Origin: Sphingomonas sp. FARSPH
GTDB lineage: Bacteria > Pseudomonadota > Alphaproteobacteria > Sphingomonadales > Sphingomonadaceae
DNA: 64,000 nucleotides
Assembly (NCBI RefSeq): GCF_003355005.1
Contig: NZ_CP029985.1
Span: forward strand, 1,541,001-1,605,000
Direction: 5' to 3'
Shown: piece by piece, positions 33,356 through 41,608 of the stretch
How the letters are laid out: each line of letters opens with the position of its first letter
Position numbering within the stretch: position 1 is the first letter of the stretch
The notes under the pieces: generated by a model
Database searches by the model: none
What the model saw: only the letters and a program-made list of their open reading frames with translations
What the model was told of the DNA's origin: nothing
Translations under genes and position numbers: made by a program

Positions 33356-35839
33356 ATGGCAGAACCCCAGAATAGCGAATACGGCGCCTCCTCGATCAAG
33401 GTGCTGAAGGGCCTCGACGCGGTGCGCAAGCGGCCCGGCATGTATATCGGCGACACCGACGATGGATCGGGCCTCCACCATATGGTGTTCGAGGTCAGCG
33501 ACAATGCGATCGACGAGGCGCTGGCGGGTCATTGCGACCGGATCGACATCCAGCTGAACGCCGACGGGTCGGTCAGCGTGACCGACAACGGCCGCGGCAT
33601 CCCGACCGGCATCCACCCCGAAGAGGGCGTCAGCGCGGCCGAGGTCATCATGACCCAGCTGCACGCGGGCGGCAAGTTCGAGAACACCAGCGACGATAAT
33701 GCCTACAAGGTGTCCGGCGGCCTGCACGGCGTCGGCGTATCGGTGGTCAACGCGCTGTCGGAATTCCTCGACCTGACGATCTGGCGCGATGGCGAGGAGC
33801 ATTACATGCGCTTCGCGCATGGCGATGCGGTCGCTCCGCTCAAGGTGGTGGGCAAGGCGGAGCCGGGCCAGAAGGGGACGCGCGTCACTTTCCTGCCCAG
33901 CCCGGCGACGTTCAAGATCACTGAATTCGACTTCGACAAGCTCGAACACCGCTATCGCGAGCTCGCCTTCCTCAATTCGGGCGTGCGCTTGTTCCTCACC
34001 GACGCGCGGCACGAAGAACCCAAGACGGTCGAACTCTATTACGAAGGCGGGATCGCCGCCTTCGTGAAGTGGCTGGACCGGGCAAAGTCGCCGCTGTTTC
34101 CCGAACCCATCGCCATCCATGGTCAACGCGACGCGATCGGCATGGACGTCGCGCTGGAATGGAACGACAGCTATTACGAGAACGTCCTGGCGTTCACCAA
34201 CAACATTCCCCAGCGCGACGGCGGCACACACATCGCGGCGTTCCGCGCGGCGCTGACCCGCACGCTCAACAATTATGCCGACAAGTCGGGCCTGCTCAAG
34301 AAAGAGAAGGTGACGCTGACCGGCGACGACATGCGCGAGGGGCTGACCGCGATCGTCTCGGTCAAGCTGCCCGATCCGAAGTTCAGCAGCCAGACCAAGG
34401 ACAAACTGGTATCCTCGGAAGTCCGCCAGCCGCTCGAATCGCTGATCGCAGACAAACTGGCCGACTGGCTGGAGGAAAATCCCCAGAACGCCCGCGCGAT
34501 CGTCGCCAAGATCATCGATGCCGCCGCGGCGCGCGAGGCGGCGAAGCGCGCGCGCGAGCTGACGCGGCGCAAGGGCGTGATGGACATCGCCTCGCTCCCC
34601 GGAAAGCTCGCCGACTGCCAGGAAAAGGACCCTGCCAAGTCCGAACTGTTCCTGGTCGAGGGCGATTCGGCCGGCGGATCGGCCAAGCAGGGCCGCGACC
34701 GCCATTTCCAGGCGATCCTCCCCTTGCGCGGCAAGATCCTCAACACGGAACGCGCGCGCTTCGACCGGATGATCTCGTCGAAGGAGATCGGCACATTGAT
34801 CCAGGCGATGGGCACCGGCATCGGCCGCGACGACTTCAACGCCGACAAATTGCGCTACCACAAGATCGTCATCATGACGGACGCCGACGTCGACGGCGCG
34901 CATATCCGCACGTTGCTGCTGACCTTCTTCTATCGCCAGATGCCCGAGCTGATCGAGCGCGGGCACCTCTTCATCGCGCAGCCGCCGCTGTACAAGGCGA
35001 CGCGCGGGCGCTCCGAAGTCTATCTGAAGGATGATGCCGCGCTGGACGACTATCTGGTCGAGGCGGGCGTGGGATCAATGGTGTTCGAGACCGCGGGCGG
35101 CCCGCGCTCGGGCAGCGACCTCAAGGCGCTCGTCGATCATGCGCGGCGGATGCGTACGCTGATGCGCTACGTCCCTCGGCGCTACGACGCGTCGATCATC
35201 GAGGTGCTGGCGCTGGGCGGCGCGCTCGACCCGACCTTCACGCGCGACCAGCGCGCGGCGAGCGTCGCAGAGGTGACGCGTCGCCTCGATGCGGGCGACG
35301 ACGAGGCGAAATGGACCGCGCGGCTGACCGAGGACGGCGGCATCCACTTCGAGCGGCGGTGGCGCGGCGTCACCGACCATCACATCGTCGAGGCTACTTT
35401 CCTCGCGAGCGCGGAGGCGCGCAAGCTGCATACGCTGGCGAGCGAAGAGGCGGACAGCTTTGCCGCCGCGGGCAAGCTCGTGCCGATGAAGGGGCAGGCG
35501 GAGGCGTCGGACGATCCGACCGACGAGGATGCGCAGCTGCCGACCACGCTGGCACGCGGCGAATCGCGGGTGGCGCGGCCGTCGCAATTGCTCGACGCGA
35601 TCCTGGCGTCGGGGCGCAAGGGCCTGTCGATCCAGCGCTACAAGGGCCTGGGCGAGATGAACGCCGAGCAATTGTGGGAAACCACGCTCGACCCCGCCAA
35701 CCGCACGATGCTGCGCGTCACCAGCGATGACGTGTCGGCCGCCGACATGATCTTCACCCAGTTGATGGGCGAGGTGGTCGAGCCGCGGCGTGAGTTCATC
35801 CAGGACAATGCGCTGAACGTCGCCAACCTCGACGTCTGA
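33356..35839 (+). CDS. gyrB: DNA gyrase subunit B
   Basis: The 827-residue protein is complete. The GHKL ATPase domain shows LDAVRKRPGMYIGDT, SDNAIDEALAGH, VSVTDNGRGIP and SGGLHGVGVSVVNALS. The TOPRIM part has LFLVEGDSAGGSAKQ, RGKILNTERARF, and IVIMTDADVDGAHIRTLLL. The C-terminal domain has RYKGLGEMNAEQLWETTLDP. GyrB with GyrA introduces negative supercoils. A ctatat sequence at 33343 could be the -10 of its promoter. It follows the recF-OmpA stretch and is separated from recF by 1.0 kb. Confidence 0.98.
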   Translation: MAEPQNSEYGASSIKVLKGLDAVRKRPGMYIGDTDDGSGLHHMVFEVSDNAIDEALAGHCDRIDIQLNADGSVSVTDNGRGIPTGIHPEEGVSAAEVIMTQLHAGGKFENTSDDNAYKVSGGLHGVGVSVVNALSEFLDLTIWRDGEEHYMRFAHGDAVAPLKVVGKAEPGQKGTRVTFLPSPATFKITEFDFDKLEHRYRELAFLNSGVRLFLTDARHEEPKTVELYYEGGIAAFVKWLDRAKSPLFPEPIAIHGQRDAIGMDVALEWNDSYYENVLAFTNNIPQRDGGTHIAAFRAALTRTLNNYADKSGLLKKEKVTLTGDDMREGLTAIVSVKLPDPKFSSQTKDKLVSSEVRQPLESLIADKLADWLEENPQNARAIVAKIIDAAAAREAAKRARELTRRKGVMDIASLPGKLADCQEKDPAKSELFLVEGDSAGGSAKQGRDRHFQAILPLRGKILNTERARFDRMISSKEIGTLIQAMGTGIGRDDFNADKLRYHKIVIMTDADVDGAHIRTLLLTFFYRQMPELIERGHLFIAQPPLYKATRGRSEVYLKDDAALDDYLVEAGVGSMVFETAGGPRSGSDLKALVDHARRMRTLMRYVPRRYDASIIEVLALGGALDPTFTRDQRAASVAEVTRRLDAGDDEAKWTARLTEDGGIHFERRWRGVTDHHIVEATFLASAEARKLHTLASEEADSFAAAGKLVPMKGQAEASDDPTDEDAQLPTTLARGESRVARPSQLLDAILASGRKGLSIQRYKGLGEMNAEQLWETTLDPANRTMLRVTSDDVSAADMIFTQLMGEVVEPRREFIQDNALNVANLDV

Positions 35840-35846
35840 CCGTCCT

Positions 35847-35881
35847 CCCCGTCACCCCGGATCAAGTCCGGGGTGACGGGG
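35847..35881. repeat. Hairpin repeat after gyrB (outer part of the dispersed family)
   Basis: Perfect 15-bp stem ccccgtcaccccgga / tccggggtgacgggg with loop tcaag. It starts 8 bases after the gyrB stop and probably terminates it. Confidence 0.85.
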
Positions 35882-35917
35882 AAAGCCAAGATTACGCGCG
35901 GACCACAGGAGACAAAG

Positions 35918-36664
35918 ATGAAGACCGCACTCGTCACCGGCGCGACCGCCGGTATCGGCGCCGCCACCGTCCGCGCGCTCGCGGGCGCGGGTTGGCATGT
36001 CGTTGCCACCGGTCGCCGCGCCGACCGGCTCGAGGCGCTTGCCGGAGAGTTCGACGGCCGCGTCCACGCCGCCGCCTTCGACGTGCGCGATGCGGATGCG
36101 ATGACCGCGGCGCTCGACGCGCTGCCCGATGCGTTCCGGGGCATCGACCTGCTCGTCAACAACGCCGGCCTCGCGCTCGGCACCAAGCCCGCGCAGGACG
36201 CCAGCCTCGACGATTGGCGCACGATGATCGACACCAACGTCACCGCGCTCGTCGCGATCACGCACCGGCTGCTGCCGACGCTGATCGAACGCAAGGGCGG
36301 GATCGTCAACCTGTCGTCGGTCGCCGCGACCTATCCGTACACCGGCGGCAACGTCTATGGGGGTACCAAGGCGTTCGTGAAGCAGTTCACGCTCGGCCTG
36401 CGCAGCGATCTCGCCGGCACCGGCGTGCGCGTCGCGTCGATCGAGCCGGGGATGGTCGAGACGGAGTTCACATTGGTGCGCACGGGCGGCAACCAGCAGG
36501 CGTCGGACGCGCTCTACGGCGGCGCGGATCCGATGACGGCGGAGGATATCGCCGCGACCGTGCTGTGGATCGCCACGCTGCCGCCGCACCTCAATATCAA
36601 TTCGCTGGAGCTGATGCCGGTCAGCCAGTCGTTCGCCGGCTTCCAGGTGGCGCGCAAGGGGTGA
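35918..36664 (+). CDS. YdfG-like NADP-dependent short-chain dehydrogenase
   Basis: The 248-residue SDR has the cofactor motif VTGATAGIGAATVRALA, NNAGLALGTKPAQ, the catalytic Ser in VNLSSVAATYPY and YGGTKAFVKQF holding the Tyr and Lys. VEPGMVETEF-type (IEPGMVETEFTLVR) and NINSLELMPVSQSFAG close the fold. This is close to E. coli YdfG, which oxidises 3-hydroxy acids and reduces malonic semialdehyde with NADP. The start 35918 follows ribosome site aggagacaaag. The dispersed hairpin repeat lies upstream. Confidence 0.92.
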   Translation: MKTALVTGATAGIGAATVRALAGAGWHVVATGRRADRLEALAGEFDGRVHAAAFDVRDADAMTAALDALPDAFRGIDLLVNNAGLALGTKPAQDASLDDWRTMIDTNVTALVAITHRLLPTLIERKGGIVNLSSVAATYPYTGGNVYGGTKAFVKQFTLGLRSDLAGTGVRVASIEPGMVETEFTLVRTGGNQQASDALYGGADPMTAEDIAATVLWIATLPPHLNINSLELMPVSQSFAGFQVARKG

Positions 36665-36668
36665 GCGG

Positions 36669-37670
36669 TCAATCCTCCCCGCTTGCGGGGAGGGGGACCA
36701 GCGCAGCTGGTGGAGGGGGGTATCCGCAGGCGCTTCGCTGCGTGGAGGTCCCCCCGTCAGGCCTGCGGCCCGCCACCTCCCCGCGTGCGGGGAGGATTAG
36801 GGAGTCATTGTGCCCGCGCCCGCTTCGCCGACCCGTGGTAAGCGCCCAGCGCAGCACGGATGCGACGCCCGCCATCCCCGCGCGGACGACGGGGCGGTGG
36901 ATCGGCGGCCGTTCCAACCGGTGCATCGCCTTCGCCCACTCGGGCAGCAACGCGATGCCGCCTTCCAGCATCAGCGCCTGCGCCGGCGCCATCGCGGCGC
37001 TCGCGGGCCGCTGCCGCAGCAGTGCGCGGGCGACCTCGCGTGTGCGGTGATCGGCGCGCAACTGCGGTCGGATGGCGCGGAAATACGCCTCCACTGCCGC
37101 GCGCGACCGCGGCACACAGGTTGCGCCCAGCCGTTCGGCGATGATCGCGACTTCGGCGAGATACCGGTCCTGTTCCGCCGCCGACATGTCGGGATCGCGA
37201 TACCGGCGATAGGCCGCGAGGAACATCGTCACCTCGGCGACGTGCACCCAGGTGAGCAGGGCGGGATCGTTGGCGCTATACGGCGTGCCGTCGGGTAGCG
37301 TGCCGGCGACGCGATCGTGGATCGCCCGCACCCGGGCGATCAGTCCTTCCGCGGTCGCGGTCGATCCATAGGTCGTGCCCGAGATGAACTGCGCCGTCCG
37401 CCGCAACCGCCCGAGCATATCGCGGCGGAAGTTCGAATGGTCCCACACGCCCGCCAGCGCGCCGGGATGCAACATCTGCAGCAGCAGGGCTGCGACGCCG
37501 CCCGCCATCATCGCGGTAAAATCGGAATGAACCCGCCACGCCGTCGATGCGGGTCCGAACAGCCCGTCGTCGCCCGCCGGCCGCGTCAGGTCGACGCCGC
37601 CCTCGCCGAAGCCGACCAGTCGATGGATTTGGCCCTGAATGGCGTCGCGAATATCGCCCATGGCTATCAT
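36669..37670 (-). CDS. MpaB-family oxygenase (DUF2236) with repeat-derived C-terminus
   Basis: The 333-residue protein is an oxygenase MpaB/latex-clearing-protein-like member: LFGPASTAWRVHSDFTAMMA, QMLHPGALAGVWDHSNFR, NDPALLTWVHVAEVTMFLAA carry the conserved histidines that bind heme b. It may oxidise a hydrophobic substrate. The natural protein probably ends around residue 285, since the last 43 residues (from ARGEVAG to PASGED) are encoded by an intergenic repeat at 36671-36799 that has replaced or pushed back the stop. Two in-frame Met codons (37670, 37661) could start it; neither has a strong ribosome site. Confidence 0.82.
   Translation of the reverse strand: MIAMGDIRDAIQGQIHRLVGFGEGGVDLTRPAGDDGLFGPASTAWRVHSDFTAMMAGGVAALLLQMLHPGALAGVWDHSNFRRDMLGRLRRTAQFISGTTYGSTATAEGLIARVRAIHDRVAGTLPDGTPYSANDPALLTWVHVAEVTMFLAAYRRYRDPDMSAAEQDRYLAEVAIIAERLGATCVPRSRAAVEAYFRAIRPQLRADHRTREVARALLRQRPASAAMAPAQALMLEGGIALLPEWAKAMHRLERPPIHRPVVRAGMAGVASVLRWALTTGRRSGRGHNDSLILPARGEVAGRRPDGGTSTQRSACGYPPPPAALVPLPASGED
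36671..36799. repeat. Intergenic repeat, second family, overlapping the MpaB gene 3' end
   Basis: Flanked by exact inverted ends aatcctccccgc (36671-36682) and gcggggaggatt (36787-36798), with inner pieces ggaccagcgcagctggtgga and ggaggtccccccg. It lies inside the coding frame of the MpaB gene and gives its last 43 residues. Confidence 0.8.
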
Positions 37671-37708
37671 TTAGTGTAGCACGGCCGCCAAACTAGCGAC
37701 GGAGACGG

Positions 37709-38473
37709 ATGATGCGGTGGATCGGTGCGATAGCGCTCGCGGCGCTCGGCGGTGCGGCGATGGCGCAGGGGCCGGCGGCGAAGGCGCCCGTGGTCAAAGG
37801 GCCCGCCAGCGCGCTCGTCGCCCGCGCGCTCGCCGATCCCGCGCGCGCCGACCAGCAGGGCGACGACGAGCGGCGCCAGGCGGCGGCGGTCGTCGCCTTT
37901 TCCGGGGCGAAGCCGGGCGATAGCGTGATCGATTACTTGCCGGGCAGCGGCTACTGGACGCGCATCTTCAGCGGCGTCGTCGGGCCGAAGGGGCACGTCT
38001 ACGCCTATTGGCCTGCCGCCGCCGCGGCGCGGGCGGAAAAGAGCGTGGCCGCGCTCAAGGCACGCGGCCTCGCCAACGTGACCGCAGAGGTGCAGCCGAC
38101 CAACCTGCCGACCGCGACGCAGCCCGTCGACCTGTTCTGGACGGTGCAGAATTATCACGATGTCCCCAATGCGGGCGCGGGCGAGCCCGTGCTGCGCGCG
38201 TTCGACACCGCTGTGTTCAAGCTGCTGAAGAAGGGCGGCACCTACGTCATCATCGACCATGCCGATGCGGCGGGCACGGGCCTTGCCGACACGCGCACCA
38301 AGCATCGCATCGATCCGGCCCTGGTACGCCGCCAGGTCGAATCGGTCGGGTTCCGCTTCGCCGGCGAGAGCAAGGTGCTCGCCAACCCGGCGGACGACCA
38401 CAGCAAGCCGGTGTTCGACCCGAGCATTCGCGGCCACACCGACCAGTTCGTCTACAAGTTCAGGAAGCCCTGA
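37709..38473 (+). CDS. Predicted secreted methyltransferase (COG4798-like)
   Basis: The 254-residue product has a signal peptide (MMRWIGAIALAALGGAAMAQ) and a class I methyltransferase-like domain with VIDYLPGSGYWTRIFSGVVG as the SAM motif, VDLFWTVQNYHDVPN as motif IV, and GGTYVIIDHADAAGTG. Export of a methyltransferase is odd, since SAM is cytoplasmic. The family (COG4798) is repeatedly found with signal peptides, so the true activity may differ. It is divergent from the MpaB gene (38 bases). Confidence 0.8.
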   Translation: MMRWIGAIALAALGGAAMAQGPAAKAPVVKGPASALVARALADPARADQQGDDERRQAAAVVAFSGAKPGDSVIDYLPGSGYWTRIFSGVVGPKGHVYAYWPAAAAARAEKSVAALKARGLANVTAEVQPTNLPTATQPVDLFWTVQNYHDVPNAGAGEPVLRAFDTAVFKLLKKGGTYVIIDHADAAGTGLADTRTKHRIDPALVRRQVESVGFRFAGESKVLANPADDHSKPVFDPSIRGHTDQFVYKFRKP

Positions 38474-38490
38474 GGCTGGCGCGTTCTATC

Positions 38491-38572
38491 CCGTCACCCC
38501 GGCCTTGAGCCGGGGTCCCGCTTTTTGGTACGGTCATCAGTAAGCGGGACCCGGATCAGGTCCGGGGTGACG
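38491..38572. repeat. Dispersed nested-palindrome repeat, copy upstream of the chorismate mutase end
   Basis: Left ccgtcaccccggccttgagc, inner ccggggtcccgctttt and agcgggacccgg, right tccggggtgacg. Well conserved with the copy at 33221. It sits between two genes whose 3' ends face each other and may terminate both. Confidence 0.85.
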
Positions 38573-38587
38573 AGGGGGGCGTCGCCG

Positions 38588-38893
38588 TCACCCCCGCCGG
38601 TCGAACGCCGCCAGTTCATAGGCTATCGACGCCTCGACCAGCCGCTCCCACAAATCGGCGACCACATGGTCCGGCACGCCCAGCCGCGCCGCCTCGGCGC
38701 GCGCGTTGGCGATCACCGCGGCTTTGCGCGCCTCGTCGCGCACATGGCCGCGTTCCGGCTTGATGCGCGCGGCGGCATCCATATAGGCGAAGCGGCGCGC
38801 GAGCAGCGCGACGAGGTCGCGGTCGAGCGCGTCGACGCCGGCGCGCACCTCGGTCATGGTGGTACAGTCCGGGCCGGGCAGGATCGTCGTCAT
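38588..38893 (-). CDS. Chorismate mutase (AroQ type)
   Basis: The 101-residue all-helical protein matches the AroQ fold: EVRAGVDALDRDLVALLARR with the N-terminal active-site Arg and a second Arg, FAYMDAAARIKPERG with the Lys, RDEARKAAVI, and WERLVEASIAYE with the Glu/Gln-site residue. It rearranges chorismate to prephenate for Phe and Tyr synthesis. It is a stand-alone mutase, not fused to a dehydratase. ATG 38893 lacks a clear ribosome site, and an internal ATG at 38857 is possible. It faces away from rpsD. Confidence 0.88.
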   Translation of the reverse strand: MTTILPGPDCTTMTEVRAGVDALDRDLVALLARRFAYMDAAARIKPERGHVRDEARKAAVIANARAEAARLGVPDHVVADLWERLVEASIAYELAAFDRRG

Positions 38894-39093
38894 CGCCGCG
38901 CTGTGCCGGGGCGGGGCGCACCTGTCCAGCTTGACTTGTCGCGGCCCGCCCGCTACGCGGCCGCCTTCGCAACCGCCCCCGCATCCCGGTGAAGCGGCGG
39001 GCCTGCCCTCATCAGAGACCAGCAGAGCGATACCGGGACCACCCCCGCGCCTTCGGGCACGGGATACGTCATTGTCGTTGCTAAGGAATACAC

Positions 39094-39708
39094 ATGTCGA
39101 AGCGTGCAAGCGCCAAGTACAAACTCGACCGGCGCATGGGCGAGAACATCTGGGGCCGCCCGAAGAGCCCGGTCAACAAGCGCGAATACGGCCCCGGCCA
39201 GCACGGCCAGCGCCGCAAGGGCAAGGTGTCGGACTTCGGTCTGCAGCTGCGCGCCAAGCAGAAGCTCAAGGGCTATTACGGCGACGTCACCGAAAAGCAG
39301 TTCCGCGCCTGCTACACCGAGGCGGCGCGCATGAAGGGCGACACCAGCCAGAACCTGATCGGCCTGCTCGAGCAGCGTCTCGACATGATCGTCTATCGCG
39401 CCAAGTTCGCGCCGACAATCTTCGCGGCGCGCCAGCTGGTCAGCCACGGCCACATCCGCGTCAACGGCGTGAAGTGCAACATCGCGTCGCGCCGCTGCTA
39501 CATCGGCGACGAGATCTCGCTGGGCAAGAAGGCGCAGGAAATGGCGCTGGTGCTCGAGGCGCAGAGCCTCGCCGAGCGCGACGTCCCCGACTATGTCGCG
39601 CCCGACGGCACCGCCAAGGTGACGCTGGTCCGCGTGCCCACGCTGGACGAGGTCCCCTATCCGGTGAAGATGGAGCCGAACCTGGTGGTGGAATTCTACT
39701 CGCGCTAA
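39094..39708 (+). CDS. rpsD: 30S ribosomal protein S4
   Basis: The 204-residue protein starts MSKRASAKYKLDRRMGENIW and contains the S4 RNA-binding fold with GQHGQRRKGKVSDFG, LEQRLDMIVYRAKFAPTIFA, LVSHGHIRVNG and EVPYPVKMEPNLVVEFYSR. S4 starts assembly of the small ribosomal subunit by binding 16S rRNA. It is monocistronic, with its own terminator at 39804. The ribosome site taaggaat lies 6-7 bases before the ATG. Confidence 0.98.
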   Translation: MSKRASAKYKLDRRMGENIWGRPKSPVNKREYGPGQHGQRRKGKVSDFGLQLRAKQKLKGYYGDVTEKQFRACYTEAARMKGDTSQNLIGLLEQRLDMIVYRAKFAPTIFAARQLVSHGHIRVNGVKCNIASRRCYIGDEISLGKKAQEMALVLEAQSLAERDVPDYVAPDGTAKVTLVRVPTLDEVPYPVKMEPNLVVEFYSR

Positions 39709-39803
39709 ACGCGAGGAATTGCACCGCCGGGCGGCCGGCGGCGCCGGAAGCGCCGTCCGACGACGCGGGATTCACTCCCGCGTCGGCCCGAGGTTTCAAG
39801 AAG

Positions 39804-39833
39804 AGGGCGGTCCTTCGGGGCCGCCCTTTTTCG
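39804..39833 (+). terminator. Intrinsic terminator of rpsD
   Basis: 10-bp stem agggcggtcc / gggccgccct (one G-T) around a ttcg tetraloop, then tttttcg. Located 96 bases after rpsD. Confidence 0.9.
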
Positions 39834-39967
39834 TTGCCTCGCCGCCCGGCCATCCCCTGCATGACGCACCGCGGGGCTCGCATGCGCGACGCGCCTGAGC
39901 CTCCACCGTGGACAACCACCCTGCCGCGCGGCACAAGACCGGCCATATCGCCATGCCGGAGTCCTTG

Positions 39968-41608
39968 ATGCGCCGTCCTTTTCTCGCCGCCCTCCTCGTC
40001 GCTGCCGCCGCAACCCCCGCGCTCGCGCAGACGATGCCGCAAATCTCCGTCGAGACGATGAAGGAGGTGACCAAGACCCTCTCCTCCGACGCGTTTGAGG
40101 GCCGCGCGCCGGGTAGCGCGGGCGAGACGAAGACGCTCGCCTACCTCCAGCAGCAGTTCGAGAAGGCGGGGCTGAAGCCCGGCAACAAGGGCAGCTGGCT
40201 GCAGGACGTGCCGCTGGTCGAGATCACCGCGAAGAACGTGACGCCGCTGACGATCACCGGCGGCAAGACCCCGCTCAGCCTCGCCTACGGCGCCGACATG
40301 GTCGTCGGCACCTATCGCGTCACGCCGCATATCGACGTGAAGGACAGCGACGTCGTCTTCGCCGGCTACGGCATCGTCGCGCCGGAAAAGGGCTGGAACG
40401 ATTACGCCGGCCTCGACGTGAAGGGGAAGACGGTGATCGTCCTCATCAACGATCCCGACTGGCAGACGAAGGATCTGAAGGGTCCGTTCAACGGCCGCGC
40501 AATGACCTATTACGGTCGCTGGACGTACAAATATGAGGAAGCGGCGCGGCAGGGCGCGGCGGCGGTCATCATCGTCCACCAGACGGAGCCCGCGGCCTAC
40601 GGGTGGAACGTCGTCCGCTCCAGCAACACGGGGCCGGCGCATGTCGCCGATGCCGCGAACGGCCATATGGACGACACCGCCGCGCACGGCTGGATGCAGC
40701 TCGACAAGGCGCGCGCGCTGTTCGCCAGCGCGGGCAAGGATTTCGACCAGCTCGCCGCCGCCGCGAAGGTCAAGGGCTTCCGGCCCGTGCCGCTCGGCGT
40801 GAAGGCGTCGGTGTCGTTCGACAATTCCATCACCAAGCAGGTGTCGCACAATGTCGTCGGCATCCTGCCGGGCAAGACCGCGCCGAACGAATATGTGCTG
40901 CTGTCGGCGCATTGGGATCACCTGGGCCGCTGCACGCCGGTCAATGGCGACGACATCTGCAACGGCGCGATCGACAACGCGGACGGCACCGCCGCGCTCG
41001 TCGCGCTGGCGCAGGCGAACGCCAAGGCGGGGCCGGCGCGCCGGTCGATGGTGTTCGTCGCGCTGACCGCGGAAGAATCGGGGCTGCTCGGCTCCGCGTA
41101 TTATGGTGACAATCCAGTCTATCCGCTGGCGCAGACGGTCGGCGGCGCGAACATGGATGCGCTGGCGATGTACGGCCCGTCGAAGGACGTGATCGTCATC
41201 GGCCCGGGCAAGTCGGAGCTCGACCGCTATCTCGCCGCCGCGCTGAAGCGCCAGGGCCGCACTGCGACGCCCGAACCGACGCCGGAAAAGGGCTTCTACT
41301 ATCGCTCAGACCATTTCAGCCTGGCGAAGCACGGCGTGCCGATGGTCTATTTCGAAACGGGCCAGGACCTCGTCACCGGCGGCCGCGCGGCGGGCGCGGC
41401 GGCGGCGAAGGATTACGAGGAACATCGTTACCACGCCCCTCAGGACGAATATGACCCCAAGTGGGACTGGCGCGGGGTGGAGCAGGACGTCCAGCTCTAT
41501 TACATGATCGCGCGCGATCTGGCGGACGGACACGACTGGCCGAACTGGGTGCCGGGCGACGAGTTCCGCGCGATCCGTGACAAGAGCCGCGCAGGAGCGA
41601 CACAGTGA
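39968..41608 (+). CDS. M28-family metallopeptidase with PA domain
   Basis: The 546-residue product has a signal peptide (MRRPFLAALLVAAAATPALA). A PA (protease-associated) domain follows at about residues 120-290 (KTVIVLINDPDWQT, QGAAAVIIVHQTEP) and is inserted in an M28 aminopeptidase fold. Zinc ligands are seen: LLSAHWDHLG (His, Asp), IDNADGTAALVALA (Asp), LTAEESGLLGSAYYG (Glu pair) and FYYRSDHFSLAKHGVP (Asp, His). It should release amino acids in the periplasm or outside. Its TGA overlaps the GTG of aguA, which is odd for a catabolic pair. ATG 39953 is another possible start. Confidence 0.9.
   Translation: MRRPFLAALLVAAAATPALAQTMPQISVETMKEVTKTLSSDAFEGRAPGSAGETKTLAYLQQQFEKAGLKPGNKGSWLQDVPLVEITAKNVTPLTITGGKTPLSLAYGADMVVGTYRVTPHIDVKDSDVVFAGYGIVAPEKGWNDYAGLDVKGKTVIVLINDPDWQTKDLKGPFNGRAMTYYGRWTYKYEEAARQGAAAVIIVHQTEPAAYGWNVVRSSNTGPAHVADAANGHMDDTAAHGWMQLDKARALFASAGKDFDQLAAAAKVKGFRPVPLGVKASVSFDNSITKQVSHNVVGILPGKTAPNEYVLLSAHWDHLGRCTPVNGDDICNGAIDNADGTAALVALAQANAKAGPARRSMVFVALTAEESGLLGSAYYGDNPVYPLAQTVGGANMDALAMYGPSKDVIVIGPGKSELDRYLAAALKRQGRTATPEPTPEKGFYYRSDHFSLAKHGVPMVYFETGQDLVTGGRAAGAAAAKDYEEHRYHAPQDEYDPKWDWRGVEQDVQLYYMIARDLADGHDWPNWVPGDEFRAIRDKSRAGATQ

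Noticed and set aside
33326..34966. Minus-strand 546-codon frame opposite gyrB
   Set aside because: gyrB is certain on the other strand.
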